50,683 nucleotides of DNA from Hydnum rufescens UP504 (GCA_014904985.1 MU129022.1:94238-144920); one strand, 5' to 3'. Numbered from the stretch's first letter, positions 33,682 to 44,660 are shown. A program made the numbers and translations. The notes: generated by a model not told the origin, from the sequence alone.

Positions 33682-34909
33682 CTACTCATCTATTACATCA
33701 TAGCCTGAGTCATGGAACCACCCAGCAGCATCACCTGTACTGATGCTGTGCAGCCCTTCCATGATAAGGGCATGCACATGCTGCTTGCCATCCTTCTTTC
33801 CCATTGCCACATGCATCCTTGCACCATGCCATCGTAGGTAAGCTTTTAGCTTGGCAAATGCTTCTTCAATTGGATTTAGGTCTGGCGAGTATGGTGGAAG
33901 GAAGATTGTATGACATCCTCTGTGAAAATCCATTCCTTAACCTTGCAAAGCACAAACTAATGCAGATAGATAATCCGTACTTTGCTTTTACCATGTTTAT
34001 GATACTATGGTGTTTATGTATTGCGACATTGTCAAGAATTATCACTGAGTTTGGGCCTGGAAATGGGTTCATCTCATTGAGCAAATCATGTAGGAATTGT
34101 TTGAATGACTTCCTATGGTATGCCCCCTCACGAATGTTGATATGAACCAGGCCATCCAGAGAAAGGGCAGGAAGTATAGAATATCTGAATTTTGGACAAA
34201 TTTTAGAGGGAATACTGTCAATCTGAGATGAAAAAGGACAAACTGTTTGCCTCAGAGGAAATGTGCTTGTTGGCAAGCATGCTTGTTACCCTTTGCATAG
34301 CCACATAGTTGATACATAGTCTTCCTGTCCAGTGAACACTTGTCTATAAAAACAAGCTGTTCTGCCAAATATGAGTCATATATTCACCAGTGATATTTAT
34401 CTGGTAGTTTCTCATTCCGTTCAACAGCAAGGCAGTGAAGCTATGGCAACAAACTTCCAGTACAGTACCATTCTCAGTAATAACACATCCTTACCTTCTT
34501 TAATTTATACCCATGATTCCATAAAGCATGCCAAATTGTAGAAAGAGAGACTTGCTTAGATCTATATTGTAGTAGCTTCTTCTGAAGCTCATCCAGATAG
34601 TAGTCTGGCTGTTGACTGAGAGTCCCATATAAAAACTAGCACTGGCAGGATTAGTGCTTGTCTTATGCTCAAACCAATTCACCAAGAGCACACCAGCATA
34701 TCTGCCTCATTCAACTTGTGGGGGGGACCACACTGTACATTTCTCCCGACTGGAGTGTCTACAGACCCAGTTTCTTGAAATTGTGCCATCCATTGCTAAA
34801 TAGTTTGCAAGCCAACACCAGAGATTGCAACTACTTGCTGCAGAGGTAAGATACTGGCAAAACAGACCAAGAGAGCCTTGGTGTCAGTGGAATAAGGTGA
34901 TGGCACCAT
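33682..34909 (-). pseudogene. Tc1/mariner (IS630-like) DDE transposase
   Basis: Starts MVPSPYSTDTKALLV at 34,909. Helix-turn-helix segments: LQQVVAISGVGLQTI, QFQETGSVDTPVGRN and LDELQKKL ... VSLSTIWHALWNHG; an intron near 34,495-34,440; catalytic core LVFIDKCSLDRKTMY (first Asp, about 34,350), SVIILDNVAIHKH (second Asp, about 34,010), and LPPYSPDLNPIEEAFAKLK with the third acidic residue Glu (about 33,885). It ends FHDSGYDVIDE. About 390 residues, normal for the family. At least one stop (TGA after KYHW, where homologues have Arg) fits CGA decay, and two frame changes occur. It would cut and join TIR ends at TA. Confidence 0.85.
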
Positions 34910-34938
34910 AGAACTTAGAACTGATGAAAGAGAACCTA

Positions 34939-35455
34939 TTTGCTTCCAGTAGTACTGGCAAGGGCCCAAAGGACAGGCAAATGGTGTTCTGTGGACACAC
35001 GGAATGTACTCCAGGGATCTCAAAGTAGTCATAGAAACAGATCAAAATCACAACAGAGATGTTTGGCAGTTTCTGTGGGAGCCACACTGAAATATCCATA
35101 TAGGTGCATGAGCCTTGAATTGGTGAACACCAAAAACTGCCTGTTTTGCTTAGCAAAAAAAAATGTGTCCAGGGTATTTTTTTTCTCTCCAAGCATGTAA
35201 CTTTTTTGAATGATTTGGCCCAGCCATTCTCTCAGAAATCACAAATTACTGTACTAAAATCCAGAATCTCCATTTTGAAGCTAAATCAAAAATCAAAAAA
35301 ACAGGTCCTGGGGATTTTTATTACGAACTCAGCACAGCAAACTGCTTCTTTGTATCTAGTGTTGTTGAGAAGAAAACACAAAACTACTTTTTCAGTGGTT
35401 TTGATATCCCAGGGATTGGCAAATTGCACTGCACCAACTAAAGTGCAAACAGCTG
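34939..35455 (-). repeat. Right terminal inverted repeat (517 bp)
   Basis: Inverted partner of 30,790-31,306; inner end lies 29 bases before the transposase ATG. Confidence 0.9.
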
Positions 35456-35457
35456 TA

Positions 35458-35807
35458 ATATTGTCTACAAGAGGACTTCTCCACATCAGAGTCAGGGTCT
35501 AAAGTAGGGCAAAAGGGGTCAAGGAATTACCTGAAACCCACATGGTTGTCACCAAACTCACAATCGCCTCCAAGACAGCAGGTCCACAAATCTCCAGTCC
35601 ACATAAGGTAAGTCCATTCCAATCACTCCTACCAAGATGACCACCTTGAGCAGGCTATGTTGGCAGTACTCCATGACTTGGGCTCTACCATTCCCCAAGT
35701 TGCTCTCCAGATGCTCATGAAGTTCTCAATAGCTCCCCAGCCCAGTTTTGATAAGAAACCATGATTAATATGCTAAAGTCAATGTCCCATCCTCTCTAGT
35801 TCAGGTC
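35458..35807. other. No gene recognised; right flank of mariner element
   Basis: CpG-poor DNA without a supported frame. It may contain the start of the FunK1-like gene that follows. Confidence 0.4.
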
Positions 35808-36455
35808 AATGGAAAGCTTTTGACAAAGAGCCTCAAGATCAGCCTGGTATGGAAGACACATTGTTCAAGCCAATGGCAGAAATCTTCAAGAGAGTTGTCA
35901 GTGCAGTGATTGTGAGCTCAGGATCAAATCCAACTGTGCATGACTGCTCTATCAAACTGGTGCGCAATCCATCCATAGTGCTGATGTCTGCTGACAGGTA
36001 TATGCCACCAGGCCTGACCCCCATATGCTGGTCAAAGACAGACTGGGCAGGGTGAGTACATATTGGGCAGATGTGGTTCTCTTGGACGAATACAAGCAGA
36101 AGGATGGAATTGAAGAATTGGACAATGCAAGTACTCTTTGCAAACTCTAAGCTGTGGTCCTTACAATTTCCCCTAGGATGTATGGAAGTGTCTATGGAGT
36201 ATGCAACACATCACAAGAGACAATCCATGCCAGCATGCAACATTTGGTCTAACAATTGAAAATACCATGACAAGGACATGGTTCTGTTGTTGCTCTTCAT
36301 TCATGTTTGCTGATAGGGAGATTGCCTGGCTTTGACCCTACCATGGCCCATGTCCCAGGGGATCCAATGCAATTCATCATTACTGTTCACTCCCATGACA
36401 ATGAGAAACCAAGGAAGTTCTGTCTCAGAAAGAGGACATCTTTTGATCTTGATCT
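35808..36455 (+). pseudogene. FunK1-like kinase, N-terminal region
   Basis: FDKEPQDQPGMEDTLFKPM, EIFKRVVSAVIVSSGSNPTV, SADRYMPPG, then VLLDEYKQKDGIEELDN in another frame, and GFDPTMAHVPGDPMQFIITV followed by PRKF: the nuclease-like N-terminal module and linker of FunK1 proteins in the right order. Stops and frameshifts break it, and the kinase domain is absent downstream. A different subfamily from the 20.9 kb and 37.7 kb copies. Confidence 0.65.
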
Positions 36456-37689
36456 CTGACCTAGCAAGGCTGCTGTTTAGTGAGGCTGCTATTTAGTGTG
36501 GACAGCTGGCACTGAGGGTTTTACTGTATTTTCAGCTGCACAGAAAATCAACATCAAATGAGGAACCTAAATCAGCTCCCTATCTGGTTCCCTTCATTCA
36601 GTTGTACTGGCTGTGTCATAGTTTGTCCAGTATTTGAGATGGCTTAAATTTAATCTGTTATTCTGCCTCTCAGACAACTCAGAATTGTCAATTTGATACC
36701 CGATCCTATAGTTTCCAAGAAGATGGATGATTCCAACTTTTGCCACTAGCACTTTTCCAGCAGTATTAAGTACTGAGCTCGTGTTCTGACAGCACTGTTT
36801 TCTTGGTTGGAAGTACGATTGCATGGGAAGATCTGAAGCAGATTCAGCAAACAGCACAACATATCATCTTTACATGAGAATCCTCACATTGAAGCCATTC
36901 TTCACATCTCACCTATGGATGGTGCATTCAGGCTGAAGCTTGTAAAATGGCATGGTATTGTAACATCCAAGCAGGAAGCCTATGTGTCCAATGTTCATGC
37001 ATTGCGGATTCTGAGGAGAGAGAACATCACACAAGGAATGGGCTAATGTCTCCAAGGTTGTTCAGATCAAATTGGTATGTTTTATGGATAACTTGACTGT
37101 TCTTCCATTGAAGATTCCATCACAATACAGTGTCAGCCTCTGGTCACATTTGATTCTCAGATTGCACCTGGGGTGATTTCTGGCAACTGTACAATCACAC
37201 TCTAGTCTATCAAATACAAGCTGCCCTTCTGCTGTGGCCAAGCATCTGTACTGATTTGATGTACTAGAATTGTGCATCAAGGACTTGCATTGTGCTGACT
37301 GTTGATAGCTTATGATCTTCACTGGTTCTTGGGGATACATTACTTCAGGAAATATTCTCCTGGTCGCATCAGCAATGGCAACAGGAATTTTGAAGGATCT
37401 TGGGTCTCTTTGGTGGCTCACCCACACATGGATTTCCAACAGTGCATATCACCTCAAGCCTACCAAGGCCAGGGTTATTCTTGTGTTTTGGTGTCATTAG
37501 GATCATTTCACTCAGCCAGTGTCAAATTAGACTGGCTATGCGCTAATGCCATGCAGTTCACTGCAAGCATATCTGCAGGGCTCTTAGCCATAAGTAAGCC
37601 AGTATTCTAGCATTGTAATGTGAGTCATTTGACCTTGACCTCCAGTGGCTGGTGTGCTATATTGGTCAAACCTACATGATCTATCCAAC
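36456..37689. other. Unidentified, one possible coding piece
   Basis: 36,870-37,045 (+) reads ENPHIEAILHISPMDGAFRL then KQEAYVSNVHALRILRREN, good-looking protein that I cannot assign. Other open stretches (37,062-37,439 minus, 37,302-37,610 plus) overlap and match nothing. Confidence 0.35.
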
Positions 37690-38927
37690 CTTCCTCAATG
37701 CCATTCAGTAAGAATGTATTGGGAAATGCCCCCAATGATCAGCATAAAGGCCCATTGTACCCTCTCCTCAAAAACAATACCAAAAACCCAACAATAATTG
37801 TGTTCAAAAAATTTCTTGTGGGTGTTTTCAAATTCAAGTTTCTGCATGACATTGATTTGGAAGCAATATACCAGGACCCAGAGACTCTTGAACATCTTGC
37901 TAAATTCAATATCTCCTTAAAGAAATCTGAAGTTGAACATTACCAGCCTTTCATGACCCTAGTAAACCACATTTTGGCAGCTGGCACATGCCAGAAAAGT
38001 TCAAAGCCTTCCATCTTCACTCACTCTCATGACACATTTGATGTGCACAGTTCATCTGGTGCCATTCAGTGACCTGATCTGATGTCATCTTCTCATCAGA
38101 CTCCAATCATATGCAGAGTAATCCATTGCATTGGTTGGACATAAAGATGGTGTTGGAATTTAAGGCCAAGCAAAGGCCCCAGAGTATGGGTCAATTCTTG
38201 AAATTGCAGGACCCTACTCATTCCACAATGCAATCTACCACTTCCTCTGCAGTGTCAAATGGCAGCACTGGCTCTAAATGCCTGCATGACTTGTTGATGA
38301 GTGACAGGATGCTCAATAAAGCTCCCCAGACAATGGGTGGTGATGCCAAGTCAGTTGAACTGCAGCTTGCATTGTATGCTCTTGAATCCTGTGTCCACAG
38401 ACACTATCGCACCCAGTAATTCTTGGGATGGTTCTTGGATTGAGGCTCTGCCTCTGGTAGTAGGACATGTAGGTGCTATGAAGTCTCAAGGTTCTTGCTT
38501 GTCCAATTCCTGATGAGTATCTCAACCTTTAATGATGAGGGTTGGGGATTTCATCCAAAGATCAAGTATGCCCATGTCCACTGTGACTCAACTCGTCATA
38601 TGCCAGAGCCAAGAGACACTGGAGTACTTTGTCAAATTTGATGCCTCCTTAAAGAACTCAGAGGTTGGATGTTATGAGCCCTTCACACTCCTTGTAAACC
38701 ATGTTTTAGCAGCTATTACCAAGCTGAAAGCACACAGCCTTCCATCTTGCTTGCCCTCATCTTGATTTCGACACTTGTGGTTCATCTGGCACAGTCCGGT
38801 GGCCTGACATTGTTTTCTTGTCAAAATCTGATTGGATGAGTACTGGTCTGATGTAATGATGGTGTGGCCAAACAAGGATTTGACAGTGCACATGACAATT
38901 ATTGAAATTGCAAGAGGGCTCCAATTC
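37690..38927 (+). pseudogene. FunK1 N-terminal region, CpG-depleted copy
   Basis: Collinear copy of 20,883-22,107 including both tandem blocks (PLYPLLKNNTKNPTI, LEHLAKFNISLKKSEVE, ETLEYFVKFDASLKNSEVG). In the first 430 bases I count about 22 CpG in the other copy and none kept here, against about six other substitutions. At about 38,927 the match stops inside GGGCTCCAA and a transposase sequence begins. Confidence 0.8.
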
Positions 38928-39363
38928 AAGTATATTGGGGATGCAACATTCAATGGGAAACCCCAGTCTCTCTACTTTTCCAACAATCACCCTACACACC
39001 CAGGCCTTTTCAAAGGCATGGCAGTTATTCTGGAAGAGTGTAGTTATCAGAATGCCCAAACCCTCTGTGCTCAATGCCCTGACTTCAAGTGCAAAAAGGG
39101 TGCTGTAAACTGCTGCTGTTGCTGGCTGCTATTCAGTGAACCAGACTTTGTCAACATTGATTCAATTCTGAAAGGCCACTGCCATGAGCATGGCTTTACT
39201 GTCTTGTTTCTTCCAAAATTCCATTGTGAGCTCAATTTCATTGAAATGTGCTGGGGCTTTGCAAAGTGACTATTGAGAGTATACCCCCTCCACCATTGAA
39301 GATGTTGAAAAAAATGCACTTAATGCTTTGGAAGCAGTCCCTCTATTGTCAATGAGAAGGTAT
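38925..39363 (+). pseudogene. DDE transposase fragment (KDZ-like, Agaricomycete type)
   Basis: HPGLFKGMAVILEECSY, AQCPDFKCKKGAVNCCCC, EPDFVNIDSILKGHCHE, then FTVLFLPKFHCELNFIEMCW and, after a frame change, STIEDVEKNALNALEAVPLL. The Cys-rich stretch followed by LPxxHxxLNxIExxW is the C-terminal part of a transposase widespread in Agaricomycetes; the Glu is the third catalytic acid. The first catalytic Asp is missing because the N-terminus is replaced by FunK1 sequence. The end at 39,360 is an apparent intron donor. Confidence 0.7.
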
Positions 39364-39699
39364 ATACATTGATGTCATTTTTCATCTTCATATATCTGCT
39401 GATTACTTAATAGGCTTTCAAATTGTGCATTGTGATACATGGATGGATATAGGCAGGGCTTGAATGGAAAAGAGGCCACAAATAAATACCAGGGACATTG
39501 CCAAATCCCAATGGGGGAAACACAGGAAGTAATTCAGGAGTTGATGAGGTCCAAAAAGGCATAGTGTACTCTAGATACACACACAATCATCCATATTTTG
39601 AAATCCTGTATGATCCTAGTTGGGATTGACAAAGTTGGCTGCTTACATCATCATCAGAGTTTGCTGGCATAGTGATGACTTATGGATGATGGTTACCTT
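39364..39699. other. No gene recognised
   Basis: AT-rich, CpG-poor DNA, possibly the 3' end of the transposon. Confidence 0.5.
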
Positions 39700-40289
39700 A
39701 GTATATAGCTCAGCTCAGGGGCTCCTGATTTCCTGATCTCCTATTAAGTTTTCTCTCACCAACAGCAATGCCTGCATTTAAAAATGATATAATCTGTATT
39801 TTCATTAGATATTTACATTGATTATCCTAAATTGAAAGGCATTTGAACAAAGTATTTTGAATGAAAATTCAAATTAGAATGGGATTTGGGACTCTAAAGC
39901 CTTATACTTGTTTCTGAGGATGTCAAATTCAGATGTGGAATCAAGACAATGCTCCCCACATGTGCTCTATAGAATATGCCCATATTTTCATCCAGTGTGC
40001 AGATGGTGCCACCCTTTCTGATTGCAAATATTGGGTAACCCCCCCTTTGGTAATAGCCCCCCTTGCTAATACACCCCCCCCTTTGTTGGTAACCCCCCCT
40101 TGCTGGCAACACCCCCCTTGTTGGTAACACCCCCCCTGCTGGTAATACCCCCCCTTCAGAGTTACCAACCTCCCCTAACAAATCCTCCCTTGGAATTAAA
40201 CCCCCCCCCTCTGCAGTTAATAATCCCCCTTCCCCCATTTAACAACCCCCCTGGACAAGTGGATAGACCATAACACTAAGGAGTGCCAG
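39700..40289 (-). repeat. Minisatellite-bearing repeat unit, copy B (inverted)
   Basis: Reverse complement of parts of 11,140-12,870, with a shorter array (40,036-40,160, C-rich on plus strand). It is continued after the nested LTRs at 42,995-43,220. Confidence 0.75.
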
Positions 40290-40745
40290 TGTAAGGGAGG
40301 GTTTTCCAGGGGTGGGACCATGCCATGAAAGTACAAAGGGACTCATACTTCCATGGCATGGGGCTGGAATGGAGTTCTTCTGCAGGGTATGTCCAACCAT
40401 GTGGCATATATCAACTGCCAAGAGTTACATAATCCATGTAGGGACTTGAGGACCAGGGCCTGGAATCGCAGGCATGAGCAGATTGCTGTAGAGCCAAACC
40501 CACTAAGAACTTGCCTTATGGCTAGGGGATCTTACAAGTAAATGTGACAGAGTAGTGATGACAAGATACAGTTGGATGGCACAGACAGTGATTACAAGTT
40601 GTGAGTATGATGGTGGTTAGGAGTTGTCTCCTTGGCTCCTGCCAAGTGGTTACATCCCATCAGCTTACCTAATTAGCTACTAATGAAGGGAAGAGGAAAG
40701 AAGCTATCTAAACCTGGGCAGCACCAAACTCCCAGTGGAGAGCTT
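40187..40745 (+). repeat. Direct repeat, first unit (flank plus partial 518 bp LTR)
   Basis: Matches 40,789-41,010 plus 42,588-42,935. It contains TSD-like GCCAG (40,285-40,289) and an LTR start TGTAAGG; its right end is lost in an unrelated C-rich stretch. Confidence 0.8.
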
Positions 40746-40899
40746 ACAGGATACCCCCCCTCTGAGTACACTACCCCTCAGATACACTAAAATCCTCCCT
40801 TGGAATTAAACCCCCCCTCTGCAGTTAATAATCCCCCTTCCCCCATTTAAACAACCCCCCCTGGACAAGTGGATAGACCATAACACTAAGGAGTGCCAG

Positions 40900-42994
40900 T
40901 GTAAGTGAGGGTTTTACAGGGGTGGGGCCATGCCATGAAAGTATGAAGGGACTCATACTTCCATGGCATGGGGCTGGAATGGAGTTCTTCTGTGGCATAT
41001 GTCCAACCACTATAGAAGAAGGATTGGGAGCTCCGATGACTGTTAAATCAAACTCTGGTTCAGCCAGTGTGTAGATGGGAGACTGTATTTCTGTTTTTAT
41101 TCAATGGGCTGGTTCGCTCTGATGGTTGATCACTCTCTAACAAGTTGTGTATGGAATTCAGTGATGGTATGGACTAGCTATAGTCAATATGGTATGGACT
41201 AGCTATAGTCAATGATATATTGTGGGATGCTTGTGAAAGGCTTATATGTGTTGTATTGAACTGTTTACTGCTATTTGTGTGTACCTATTTGTGTCCTCCT
41301 GGTCAAAATGTGGATTCTAAAGAGGGTTCTGGACTAGTTTAAGCTTGATTCAGTGTGTCAATGTATTTCTTTCTTCTTCTGACTTGACTTTGTTATTACT
41401 CACCTTTCCTTGGATGTCCAGCAACTCTAACCTTAGGTCCTGCAACTATCCTTGGCTTAGTATTTCACATAGAGGGCTTCCAGTGACTTAGTCTTAACAA
41501 CCTTGTATATGACTTAGCTCCAGATGACTTTTAGATCAGTACTCTGTTTAGATACAAGCAGATTTGTAGACAGTAGTATATTCCAGTAGTGAGAAGATGG
41601 GGGGATACAGGAAAATCTACCAGCTTTTATACCTTTATGAAGGTGGCCGTGTTTAAATAATATGACTCATTCCTAGGTGAGTCATATGTGAGAACAATAG
41701 GGTTGTCAAGGAGGGTGAGTCATTCATAAAGTGGTTACAAGGAAGGTGAGTCATTCATAAACAGAACAAAAGGGTTGCTAAGAAGGTGTTATCTTTCATA
41801 AAGTGGTTGCAAGGAAGGCGAGTCATTCATAAACAGAACAAAAGGGTAGTCAAGGAGGTGTTATCTTTCTTATCTGTGAAGTTCTAGAAGTTATTTGTGG
41901 CAATGGGAGATGAAATCAAAGGATATTTCCGAGTTCTTGGAGATTAATTTGTTTGTAGTCCAGTGGTTTAGATGTTTTTGTTGCTGGTTGATAATGGGGA
42001 CAAGTGCATGGGATGGGATTCGATGCAGAAACAACAGTTTGCATCCATAATAGACGTTCTTGGTATCATTTGATGCGAATTTTTAACAGCTTTCTGGGTG
42101 CAGTGGTTCTGAGCACATCTGGTGGAAACTGACAGAGAAATTCATTTTTTACTGATGGGTGTTGATTCTGATAGTAATATCATTCTGCAGAGTTCAGTTT
42201 TGATCTGTTCTTCGCGTGCTTGGTACCTTTGGATGCATATTTTTTATATCTTTCTAGGTGTGGTTGTTCTAAGGGGATCGGATGCGAACTGAGGGAGAAA
42301 TTTGTTTTTTACTGGAAATCCCAGATTTTGATAGTAAAATTGGCCTGGAGAGTGCAGTTTTGGTCCGTTCGACTTGTGTTTGGTACTGTTTGAAAGGTGT
42401 GAATTGTAGCTTTCTAAGCGTTATATGGGTGTACCTCTCCGATCAAAACTGATGGAGCAATAGAATGAACTCTGTTTTCATGCATAGCCGTAATTAATTT
42501 CATAATAGGTCACATGATCATTCCAATGGCTGAGATCAATGGATATTCGCATTTTCTGATACTGGATGTTTTTATCTTCCACACCGCATGGCGTATATCA
42601 ACTGCCAAGAGTTACATAATCCATGTAGGGACTTGAGGACTGGGGCCTGGAATTGCAGGCATGAGCAGATTGCTGTAGAGCCGAACCCACTAAGAACTTG
42701 CCTTATGGCTAGGGGATCTTACAAGTAAATGTGACAGAGTAGTGATGACAAGATACAGTTGGATGGCACAGACAGTGACTTCACAAGTTGTGAGTATGAT
42801 GGTGGTTAAGAGTTGTCCTCCTCGGCTCCTGCCAAGTGGTTACATCCCATCAGCTTACCTAATTAGCTACTAATGAAGGGAAGAGGAAAGAAGCTATCTA
42901 AACCTGGGGCAGCACCAAACTCCCAGTGGGAGAAGCTTTCCACCAGGGGATTTCAGAAGTGGATAAGGGAATAAAGTATAATGGCCACCTTACA
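40900..42994 (+). mobile_element. Solo LTR of about 518 bp, itself split by gypsy LTR
   Basis: Starts TGTAAG, ends CTTACA; flanked by GCCAG at 40,895-40,899 and 42,995-42,999. Sequence beyond either flank joins the minisatellite repeat (AGGAGTGCCAG...TACATAGG), so the empty site can be reconstructed. Strand assignment is arbitrary. Confidence 0.75.
41011..42582 (-). mobile_element. Gypsy solo LTR, copy 2 (1,572 bp)
   Basis: Same LTR as 4,178-5,825. Flanks ACCAC (41,006-41,010) and ACCGC (42,583-42,587) differ only by a CpG transition, so they are a 5 bp target duplication (a 4 bp duplication with one base shifted into the LTR is also possible). No internal region. TATA box on minus at 41,624-41,631. 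It also has tandem copies of AAGGAAGG.GAGTCATTCATAA (41,710-41,830). Confidence 0.8.
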
Positions 42995-43039
42995 GCCAGT
43001 ACATAGGATTCTAATTACCACATAAATGTGTAGTCTCCT

Positions 43040-43105
43040 TAGCCTTGTTGTTTAAGGTAGACTTCTGCTATAATGGCATTGAGAGGTCCTATGTTCATAC
43101 CTGAG
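43040..43105 (+). repeat. tRNA-derived SINE-like sequence, second copy
   Basis: CCTTGTTGTTTAAGGTAG and ATGTTCATACCTG at the spacing of A and B boxes; counterpart of 11,030-11,098. Confidence 0.4.
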
Positions 43106-43221
43106 TGAGAGTATTTGTTTTTGGCACATTGGTTCTCACCACACAGGATGTGCTGGCTCACTGCCCAGTTCAAACTCTGAAGATGAGGTAATCATTGACC
43201 TAAGTCCTTTCTGTTATAGAT

Positions 43222-43300
43222 TAAACTCAGGATTTCCACTTCTACTCTGGACTACAGTTTTGAGTGTTTGTTGGTGATGATCCACAAGTTAAGGACTAGC
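43222..43300 (+). mobile_element. Decayed fragment of the 637 bp LTR
   Basis: Shares CAGGATTTCCAC and TACTCTGGACTACAG and the following GTT.GAGT...CCACAAG.TTAAGGAC with 12,062-12,135. Confidence 0.6.
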
Positions 43301-43323
43301 ACCTAATGCACCCTCAAAATAGT

Positions 43324-43369
43324 ACCTCTTAGGTGGTTTGAGTTTGCATCTGCAAACCACCTAAGAGGT
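43324..43369. repeat. 17 bp perfect hairpin
   Basis: ACCTCTTAGGTGGTTTG pairs with CAAACCACCTAAGAGGT across a 12 nt loop that itself contains GTTTGCA-TC-TGCAAAC. It marks the start of the TGTCTA-rich satellite. AGGCATGTCT-A-AGACATGCCT (43,381-43,401) follows. Confidence 0.85.
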
Positions 43370-44110
43370 GTTCTGAGTATAGGCATGTCTAAGACATGCC
43401 TGGGGGGTATTTTGGGGGAATTTTTTTTCTAAGTTCACTATATAGACATGTCTAAAATAGCCTGCTGCAGGGGCTGCCCAGGAGGGTTTGTTCACTGGCT
43501 GGAGAGTGTTACAGGTCTAATTTAGGCACATCTAATAAGATATTTTCTGGAGCCTTAGAGGTGTCTATCATCCTTACTGTGTGTCTACTGGTGTCTAAAT
43601 CAACATTTTGAGCCCAAGACCTCTGGTGGCAGTACTAATACAGTAGGTGTCTAATGTTGTCTAGATCCAATAATAATCCAATAATAATGGTGCTATTGTG
43701 GATGCATGTCTACTAGTGTCTAAATTAGAACAAAGGCATCTGCTCAGGGGGAGATCATTAGATGGTGTCTAATGGTGTTTAATTCAACACTTGTGGTACT
43801 CTTGTGGATGTGTGCACAGTAATGTCTAAATCAAACTTTTTGACATAAGGGCCCCTGCTCAGGTGACATCATTAGGTGGTGTCTAATGGTGTCTAAATCA
43901 AACATTTTGACATAAAGGCACTTGCTCAGGTTGCAGTACTAAGAGATGTCTAATGGTGTCTGGATCAATAATTGTGGGACCATTGCAGATGTGTGTCTAC
44001 TAGTGTCCAAATCAAAACAAAGGCAACTGCTTGGACAACATCATTAGGTGTCTCATGGAGTCTAATGCTGTCTAAATCAATAGTTGCTCCTGTGCCTGTC
44101 TGTCTACTAG
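43370..44110 (+). repeat. Degenerate satellite rich in GTGTCTAA
   Basis: Loose repeats of ATGGTGTCTAAATCAA with segments such as TTTGACATAA.GGC and CTGCTCAGG every ~60-120 bp. No coding potential. Confidence 0.7.
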
Positions 44111-44360
44111 AGATGTCTAGAGATGTCTAGGCATGTCTAGACATGTCTATAGTCATGTCTAGTCATGTCTAGTCATGTCTAGTCATGTCTAGTCATGTCT
44201 AGTCATGTCTAGTCATGTCTAGACACATCTGGTCATGTCTAGACACATCTAGTCATGACTAGATGTGTCTAGACGTGTCTAGACATGACTAGATGTGTCT
44301 AGACATGTCTAGACATGACTAGACATGACTAGACATGACTAGACATGACTAGACATGACT
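44111..44360. repeat. Decamer array that switches strand
   Basis: 25 consecutive decamers in phase. 44,151-44,220 is AGTCATGTCT x7; 44,311-44,360 is AGACATGACT x5, its exact reverse complement; mixed forms lie between. The array can fold into a long hairpin. Confidence 0.95.
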
Positions 44361-44362
44361 AT

Positions 44363-44634
44363 TGAGAAAGGTCTACAGCGGAATCACACGAAGGGTGATA
44401 TCTGGAGTTCAGAGGAGTCAAACTGAGAACAATGATATATACATGAGTGAAAGGAAAAGGAATATACCTGGAGTTCAGAGGAGTCAAACTGAGGGACATC
44501 CTCCAGAACTCCCTGGTATATATAGGGCATCCAGCCTGAGATCACCGGATGCCATAAATGGTGCTAACCAAATATGGAATAGGGGCAAATAACAAATGTG
44601 TCAATCAGGGAAATGGAATACCTGTCACATCTCA
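44363..44634 (-). repeat. Copia 3' LTR (272 bp)
   Basis: Differs from the 5' LTR by about eight substitutions and lacks a 12 bp insertion. Contains TATATA (44,517-44,523) and an internal direct repeat GGAGTTCAGAGGAGTCAAAC (twice). Confidence 0.9.
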
Positions 44635-44660
44635 ACACTCCCACTTTATTTGCCTCCTAG
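44635..44660 (-). other. Candidate polypurine tract
   Basis: On the minus strand AAAGTGGGAGTGT lies directly before the 3' LTR, the position of plus-strand primer formation. Confidence 0.6.

Larger units (their letters stand above)
30790..35455. mobile_element. Tc1/mariner-superfamily transposon with 517 bp TIRs and two convergent genes
   Basis: Ends CAGCTGTTTGCACTTTAGTT in inverted orientation at 30,790 and 35,455, flanked on both sides by TA (30,788-30,789 and 35,456-35,457), the superfamily target. Each arm is 517 bp. Just inside the left arm a gene starts on the plus strand (31,323); just inside the right arm the transposase starts on the minus strand (34,909). The two genes converge and end 113 bp apart. 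CpG depletion and stop codons show it is decayed. Confidence 0.85.

Noticed and set aside
36870..37045. Possible DNA-repair or chromatin protein fragment
   Set aside because: The segment looks coding but I could not match it to a family with any confidence, so it is left unidentified.
43370..44360. CRISPR-like array
   Set aside because: The decamers are contiguous without spacers, and the setting is eukaryotic.
43370..44360. Telomere repeat
   Set aside because: The unit is neither TTAGGG-like nor strand-asymmetric at the end; it switches orientation.
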